Part shown: positions 58,991 to 64,000 of the stretch, one piece after another
How positions within the stretch are numbered: the stretch's first letter is position 1
Layout of the letters: the number at the start of each line of letters is the position of its first letter
Assembly: GCA_007922195.1 (NCBI GenBank)
Contig: ML682031.1
Location: 434,001-498,000, forward strand
DNA from: Podocnemis expansa
Lineage: Eukaryota > Chordata > Testudines > Podocnemididae
Length of the DNA stretch: 64,000 bases
Reading direction: 5' to 3'
Made by a program: the position numbers and the translations under genes
Notes under the pieces: generated by a model
Told to the model about the DNA's origin: nothing
The model's database searches: none
The model's input: the letters and a program-made list of their open reading frames with translations, nothing else

Positions 58991-59715
58991 TTTGGAAAAG
59001 CCTTAGCACAGGAGGAGTTTATCTTGCCCACAACTTGCAGCCAAATGTAATGACCATTCTTAATTTCTTCCACATTCTTGATCTGGTTCCTGAGACAGTT
59101 CTCTCTCTCATAGTCACAAACCCTCCCTTGCCGGCTGAGAGGGTCTTTGGTTCCACGGAATGAAGTTCTGGTGGGCAACAATTCTTGTGGGAAGGAAGGA
59201 GTCTCAGAGGGAATGAATATTAGAAAGCCAGGACAATGACTTTGAACTGGGCACTCTTTGGTTAATGAGGCACCCATAAAGAAAGCGCCATACTGCAGGT
59301 CAAGTATTCCTCAGGGCTGTTGTTGGTGAGCAGTCAGGTGTTTGGAACAATTTTTCCTGAGGAAAATGGACTTTCCTTCCAGACAAAAAGAACTGCAATA
59401 ACCCCACCTTACAGTTATTCATCATTATGGCCACAACATTCAATAAGATGAGGTATGATCTGCTGGCCAATCTTGTACAGCATTAGGTGTTTATAGTACA
59501 ATATGTGATGGGGATCATTTAGCTTATGCAATGCTTTGAAGGGGAAAATTCTAAATATTATTTGGAAGCAATTTTGCTGATATAGCTAGTATTTTCCTCA
59601 CTTAGTCTTTTATTGCCCAGCATATTAACAGAGAGATGATTTTTGTGTTTATTAACTAGGTTCAGCTTCTCCTGCTACTTAATTCCCCATTCAGATCAGC
59701 GAAAAAAAAACCAAA
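58991..59715. other. Intronic sequence, nothing recognised
   Basis: No named repeat or exon-like frame was seen. Confidence 0.5.
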
Positions 59716-59935
59716 CAACAAAAACACCAAGGAGTCCTGTGGCACTTAAAGACTATGAGATTTATCTATCACATGAGCTTTTCTGGGAGAAAATCCCACT
59801 GATATCTGACGAAGTGGGATTTTTCTCCGACAAAAGCTCATGCAATAAATAAACCTCAGTCTTTAAGTGCCACAAGAGTGCTTTTTTTTTTTTTTGGCTG
59901 AACTAGACTAACATGGCTCCCCCTTTGGAACAACC
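59716..59935 (-). mobile_element. Self-complementary SINE/Penelope-like element, 70-bp-arm hairpin
   Basis: The left arm 59728-59799 (AAGGAGTCCTGTGGCACTTA and onward) is complementary to the right arm 59813-59883 (ending AAGTGCCACAAGAGTGCTT). The short loop holds CTGACGA (59806-59812). The inverted tRNA-like head CTGAACTAGACTAACATGGC follows at the right. The GAAA box has decayed to AAAA. Confidence 0.8.
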
Positions 59936-60107
59936 CAGTCAGAATCAGCTCCACAACAGCTACAGTCATTTTTACTGCACAAACAGATAGATAGGATTTC
60001 AGATGGGGAATTAGCTGCAGGCGCCAAACTGTGCAAGGAAGCACTGAGAAGCAGGCAAGCTAGTGTTTGCATCAGGGGACTGTGGCCTACCTTTTCCAGG
60101 GAAAAAA

Positions 60108-60505
60108 ACCATAAGGAGTCCTGTGGCACTTAAAGACTAACAGATTTATTTTTTGCATGAGCTTTCATGGGAGAAAATTCCACTTCACCAGATGCTTTGA
60201 AGATGAGGGAACTTACAGAATGGAAAGAAAATAAATGCAAAGGAGTGTAAAACATGGGATCGAGTCATACACTAACAGCAAATTATTTTATGACCTGATC
60301 CCACGGTTTATGCTCCTTTGCATTTATTTTCTTTCCATTCTGTAACCTGCCTCATCTTCAAAGCATCTGGTGAAGTGAAATTTTCTCCCATGAAAGCTCA
60401 TGAGAAAAATAAATCTGTCAGTCTTTAAGTGCCACAGGATTCCATGTGTGTGGGTTTTTTCTTTTTCCGGGGGGGGGCTGCACTAGTCTAACACAGTTGC
60501 CCCTC
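60108..60505 (-). mobile_element. Self-complementary SINE/Penelope-like element, 157-bp-arm hairpin
   Basis: The left arm 60113-60269 and right arm 60289-60444 are inverted copies over about 155 bp with only scattered differences, separated by a 19-nt loop. Shared boxes include GTGGCACTTAAAGACTAACA, GCATGAGCTTTCATGGGAGA, AAGCATCTGGTGAAGTG and AATGGAAAGAAAATAAATGC. The inverted head (TGCACTAGTCTAACACAGTT) follows a T-rich and G-run spacer. This is the longest copy of the family in the window. Confidence 0.85.
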
Positions 60506-61189
60506 TGGAACTACTACTTCCACTAACTTGTCATCTGAACTTGGTCAAGCCATCACACCAGTCTTTCAGGAATCAAATAAAATTCAGGCATTACTAGATT
60601 TTCCATCATTTTGAGGTGGTTCCCATACTTGACTACTGAAGCCACCAAGTCATAGATTCTGATGGGAAAGCTCAGCAAGAAAGAGTGGGAGAGAAAAAGC
60701 CCATCAACTGGAGTTCAGATGCCACTAATGAAAGCTCTTCCCACACTCCCATTAAACAGTAATTCAGACACACTATGAAGAGTTGATCTCTACATAAACA
60801 ACCAGCCCTGAAGAAGTGTGCTGTATAGCACAGAGCCTGTAAAGAAGAAATGAAAGCCCACCATATTAAACAAAAGGGCCATGAGACAAATGTGAGGAGA
60901 AAGAGGAACAGAAAATAAAAAAGAGATGAAACACAAAACAAAAGGAATCAAAGGAAAAAAAATCAATAGCAGTCAGAGGAAAAAAGGTGAAACTAGAGAA
61001 AAAGAAAAACAGAGGAGGAAAAAGGGTAGCTTTTTTCCTTAACGCACTTATTAACTTTTAATTCCCTTTCTAGATGGTTTGTGTAAAGTGGAAATATTTC
61101 ATGCAAAATCTCAAGAAAAAATGGTGTTGCATGTTTCGGATATTTTGTTCCATATTGCGTCTCTTGTTCAGCAGGGCAGCACATTGAGA
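60506..61189. other. Intronic sequence, purine-rich
   Basis: The stretch 60840-61030 is strongly purine-rich on the plus strand. No named repeat or exon was seen. Confidence 0.5.
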
Positions 61190-61330
61190 GATGTGCACTT
61201 CACCATCTCTGAACCTCAGCCTATTCCCTTGTAAAATATGGATAATCGTGCCTGCTCAACTCCCTGAGATGTTCTAGGGCTTAAGTCACCCTTCATTCAG
61301 TGCTTTCAAAATCTCAAATGAAAGATGCTA
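61190..61330 (+). mobile_element. MIR-type fragment, sense
   Basis: TCACCATCTCTGAACCTCAG, CTATTCCCTTGTAAAATATG and CTCCCTGAGATGTTCTAGGG form a MIR core and distal part. Confidence 0.6.
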
Positions 61331-61744
61331 GAGAAGAGCAAAATATTTTATTACAAAAATTTCCCTAGCAACAATAAAAATAGAGAAATAAATGCTGAAA
61401 AACCACGATTTATACAAGCAAAGCTTTCTCTAAAGAGAAGAGTTTCCACTAGGACTTTTAGAAGTAGAGTTCTAGTTTTTTTGGCTCTAAACCAAAAAAA
61501 TAAATTTGCAATCTCTTGTGTGCCTGCCTTCCTTTATTAGATAAAGTAAGGGGATGTATGGACCCAATGGGAATTAGCTGCAAGTCTCTCTTCTGGTCAG
61601 AGGCAAGGATATCAAAAAGACAATCAAACCCAGGAGCAGCAGACAGAAAGAAGTATAAACTGATGTGAGCAGAGAATGGAAGGGGGAAAAAAAAAAAAAA
61701 GGCAAAGAGATGACTTGTCAGGAAGAAACCTGCTAAACCATGCT

Positions 61745-61890
61745 AGCATGTGATATCTGACTGGGAGTCAGGAGACTGCACTGTGTTCCTGGCTCTGCCA
61801 CTAATTCTCTGTGACCTTGGGCAAGCCAATTCACATCTCTGTGCTTCAGGGTCCTTCATCTGCAAAATATTTACCAGCCTTTGCAAATGC
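61745..61890 (+). mobile_element. MIR SINE, sense, just inside the donor of exon A
   Basis: TATCTGACTGGGAGTCAGGA, TTCCTGGCTCTGCCACTAAT, GTGACCTTGGGCAAGCCAAT and CTTCATCTGCAAAATATTTA form the best MIR core in the window. It lies 55 bp from the exon A donor, antisense to EXOC4 transcription. Confidence 0.85.
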
Positions 61891-61945
61891 ACATGAAGAT
61901 TTATAAATGAAACACCCAAGAGTTCATACTACCGTAACGACTCAC

Positions 61946-62055
61946 CACTAGAACTCCCAGGAGTGCTGAACTGGGAGGCATCCAGGAACTTCCGAGGTGT
62001 AGGCAAGTTAGTCATGTCAATGAGAGGCACAGGAGAGGCATCCTTCACAAGTGAA
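61946..62055 (-). CDS. EXOC4: EXOC4 coding exon A (about residues 219-254)
   Basis: This exon encodes part of the exocyst subunit Sec8, which helps tether secretory vesicles to the plasma membrane before SNARE-mediated fusion. The minus strand reads [20 protein letters not shown], then [16 protein letters not shown], close to the vertebrate EXOC4 segment with the same [10 protein letters not shown] core. The acceptor is TTTCTCTCCTGCCCAG (AG at 62057-62056) and the donor is G|GTGAGT (GT at 61945-61944). The 110-bp exon holds one base finishing a codon, 36 whole codons, and one base opening a valine codon completed in exon B. A 19-T run lies just upstream of the pyrimidine tract. The sequence has a proline after DAS that I do not recall in the human protein, and this may be lineage variation. 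Recognition is strong and both splice sites are clean. Confidence 0.96.
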
Positions 62056-62091
62056 CTGGGCAGGAGAGAAAGAAAAAAAAAAAAAAAAAAA
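62056..62091 (-). promoter_or_regulatory. EXOC4: 3' splice region of EXOC4 exon A with a T19 homopolymer
   Basis: On the transcribed strand a run of 19 T (62091-62073) is followed by CTTTCTCTCCTGCCCAG and then the exon. The homopolymer lies within about 20 nt of the AG, so it forms or extends the polypyrimidine tract. Length changes here could affect U2AF binding. The sequence is observed; the functional effect is inferred. Confidence 0.7.
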
Positions 62092-62114
62092 GAGCAAACC
62101 AACAGTTTCAAATA

Positions 62115-62260
62115 CATTAACGTACTATTTTTATTATGGTAGCACTTAGAGACTCCAATCATCGACCAAGATCCTATTGTGCCAGGCACTATAAGAAACT
62201 TAACATGTACAGTCCCCAACCAGAGAAGCTTACAGTCTAAGATAGGAGGAAAGAACTGGA
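62115..62260 (-). mobile_element. MIR/L2-type 3' tail, antisense
   Basis: TTTATTATGGTAGCACTTAG, TCCTATTGTGCCAGGCACTA and AGAGAAGCTTACAGTCTAAG are the reverse of the 3' end seen in sense at 58930-58990. It starts about 60 bp upstream of the exon A acceptor. Confidence 0.65.
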
Positions 62261-64000
62261 TATCAATGGAAAGGAAGAGTACGAGGCAGCAAGAAGAAAA
62301 AGGAGACACCCCATCACAAACACAGTTTAAAAAAAAAAAAAGACAAGCATCAAAGGAAAGCAGGGCCCCAATCCACAAGCAGCCCCCTGCCCAGATGAAG
62401 CCTCATTAATTTAATATGCATCTCTGCCAGCCTGTGAGGCTCTAGCTGCATTATCAGAACCTAAACAAATTGGATTTTTCTTTGGTATAAATGAAACATG
62501 CAAGAACACTCTCAATGCATTCTTCAGAGACCTCAAGACTTTTGATGTATCATTTTACCAAGGGCTTTTCTTGCTTATTTTAAACTGTCTTCTTCCAACA
62601 CTGACAAAATTAAGTCATGTTAAAATTATGGTAAATGGGCATTAAATAGTTGACTACAATACTGGAGCCTAACCAACCAACCAGGCAACAAGATCTCCTA
62701 CTAGGAAGAATAAAGTCCACCTCCACACCATCTTCTAAGCAGCTGCCTGCATATGGAAATCTCCAACCCACTCCACAACATCTTCCCAGTCACAGTTCAG
62801 TACCCATACATACACATATATTTGCCTCTTTCATGAGGCCCACTAAGAAAAAATGGTACTTCTGCTTTCTGCAATTAACTAACATTTATTTGTCAAGAGC
62901 ATGTTAACCAGCCCAGCCTTATAAGGATGAGCAAGAGTCCGGAGGAAGCAGGGGAACATGAGTGAGAAATCATTTTCAAAGAAGGAAAGAATGCTCCTTT
63001 GATAAGGTTGCTATGTTGCCTGGGGTGCCAAAATACTTCCTCATCACCCACTAACTCAAGACCAAAGTCTGGCAGCCTGTGTGAAAGCCCCCTCAAGTCC
63101 ACACCCCTTAATTCAAAGAAATTAAAAAGTTGCACATGTCAGTACAGTGAAATTACCCACAATGTATTCCATTATTTATATTGCAGTAGTATCCTGAGAC
63201 CTCACTCAGGATCAAACCCAACTGGATCTGGTGCTATTCTGGCAGCAAATGACTGAAAGTCCCTGCCCCAAACAGCTCACGAGCTGAACAGCAATGAGGT
63301 GCCACAGGGGCGTGTGTGGTAAAAGTAAGAGAGCAGAGCAGAAAAGAGATAAAGGTCCTTGTAGCACAAACACAGAATTGCCGTTTATCAGCCAGCGTAT
63401 ATATATGCAGGCAGCAAGCTTTGTGTTTGTTTTTAATTAATGGGCTGAGTGAGCAAGAGCCTATGATGACTCATTAACAAGCCTCCTGCCTAGAAATTTC
63501 AGCTTCAATCAATTTTCTATTTAATAATTTGTTTAATGTAACTGACTGTGCCCACTCTGTTTTGATTAACCCTTATCCCCTTTCTGGCTTCAACATACTG
63601 TTCTTTTTTCTCCTCTTAATAAATAATTCGTCTTTGCTCTGAGTTGTTTTCATTGTTCCCCCTCTTTGCTCTATCTTCTCTCTCATTTCATAATAATTCT
63701 CTCCTCCCAACTCGTCCATAAACACTTTACTTCTCTCTTCCAGCTTTTCCCATCTATCTCTTCCCACCCATCCATCCTCCTCAGACACAGGAATTGAAAT
63801 ACTAATTGGAGAAACAACAGCCAGAGGACTAAAGCCAACTAAGTGCCCCAATCATATGGGGGAACACCCAGATGAGAAGCTACCATCCCCGTTACCTCAC
63901 TCAGGTTGCTGTCCCCAGATTCCACTAAGAAGATCAAACTTAATAACCTCCAGCTAGAAGCTTTATTATACACTTGACGCTTCCTCCTTCAGGCTGCTGG
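62261..64000. other. EXOC4: Intron upstream of exon A, nothing recognised
   Basis: A-rich run at 62328-62341. A repeat-free AT-rich patch at 63400-63570 contains an AP-1-type TGACTCATTAAC word and could be conserved. No further EXOC4 exon or named repeat was seen. Confidence 0.45.

Larger units (their letters stand above)
43795..61945 (-). other. EXOC4: EXOC4 intron between exons A and B (18,151 bp)
   Basis: The intron is bounded by the G|GTGAGT donor of exon A and the TTTCAG|T acceptor of exon B, and it interrupts a valine codon after its first base (phase 1). Its content is mostly interspersed repeats, listed separately. No additional EXOC4-like coding segment was seen inside it. Confidence 0.93.
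1..64000 (-). other. EXOC4: Interior segment of the EXOC4 (SEC8) gene
   Basis: The only recognisable host gene in the window runs on the minus strand. Three coding exons at 61946-62055, 43551-43794 and 33331-33508 are in transcription order, share one strand and have matching splice phases, so the whole window is read as the inside of one transcription unit. Vertebrate EXOC4 is a very large gene with long introns, which agrees with about 62 kb of non-coding sequence around 532 bp of coding sequence. The next expected exon after exon C, which would encode the part beginning near a LLTEYLDMKN-like segment, was not found between 1 and 33330. That intron is therefore probably longer than 33 kb. 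Neither gene end is present. Confidence 0.9.

Overview
This window is vertebrate nuclear DNA, almost certainly from a turtle. It is AT-rich and has eukaryotic splice signals. It carries the repeat mix typical of turtle introns: CR1 LINEs of several ages, a tRNA-headed turtle SINE, Penelope-like/SINE tails with the box 'GTGGCACTT..AAGACTAAC', hAT-type miniature elements, and old L2/MIR relics. Family names come from recognition by eye, not from a database search.

One protein-coding gene is supported: EXOC4 (SEC8), a subunit of the exocyst tethering complex, read on the minus strand. Three consecutive coding exons are visible, in transcription order: exon A 61946-62055 (110 bp), exon B 43551-43794 (244 bp) and exon C 33331-33508 (178 bp). 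Their splice phases fit together (phase 2 into A, phase 1 between A and B, phase 2 between B and C, phase 0 out of C). Together they encode about 177 residues, roughly residues 219-394 of the vertebrate protein. The introns are 18,151 bp (A-B) and 10,042 bp (B-C). At least 33 kb of the intron after C and about 1.9 kb of the intron before A are also inside the window. No promoter, first exon, last exon or RNA gene is seen.

Layout from low to high coordinate: 1-33330 is the intron downstream of exon C. It is packed with CR1 relics (832-2660, 7618-9006, 11055-11592, 17225-17510, 19578-21226, 28681-29120), turtle SINE/Penelope-like tails, two hAT-like or palindromic miniature element classes, and MIR fragments. 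33509-43550 is the B-C intron, with an unclassified 2.7-kb block (36190-38870) and an inverted-terminus element (39094-39600). 43795-61945 is the A-B intron. It has two long CR1 copies with decayed reverse transcriptase (47270-49025, 50060-52745), an L2-type copy (57560-58990), three hAT-type insertions nested in LINEs (two with near-perfect or perfect 8-bp target duplications), and two large hairpin repeats (59728-59883, 60113-60444). 62056-64000 is the intron upstream of exon A.

The observations most worth a second look are: self-complementary SINE/Penelope tails that keep hammerhead-ribozyme-like core boxes; a 157-bp-arm hairpin at 60113-60444; an exon-like open frame with a strong splice donor at 31537-31735, only 1.6 kb downstream of exon C; and a 2.7-kb unclassified block.
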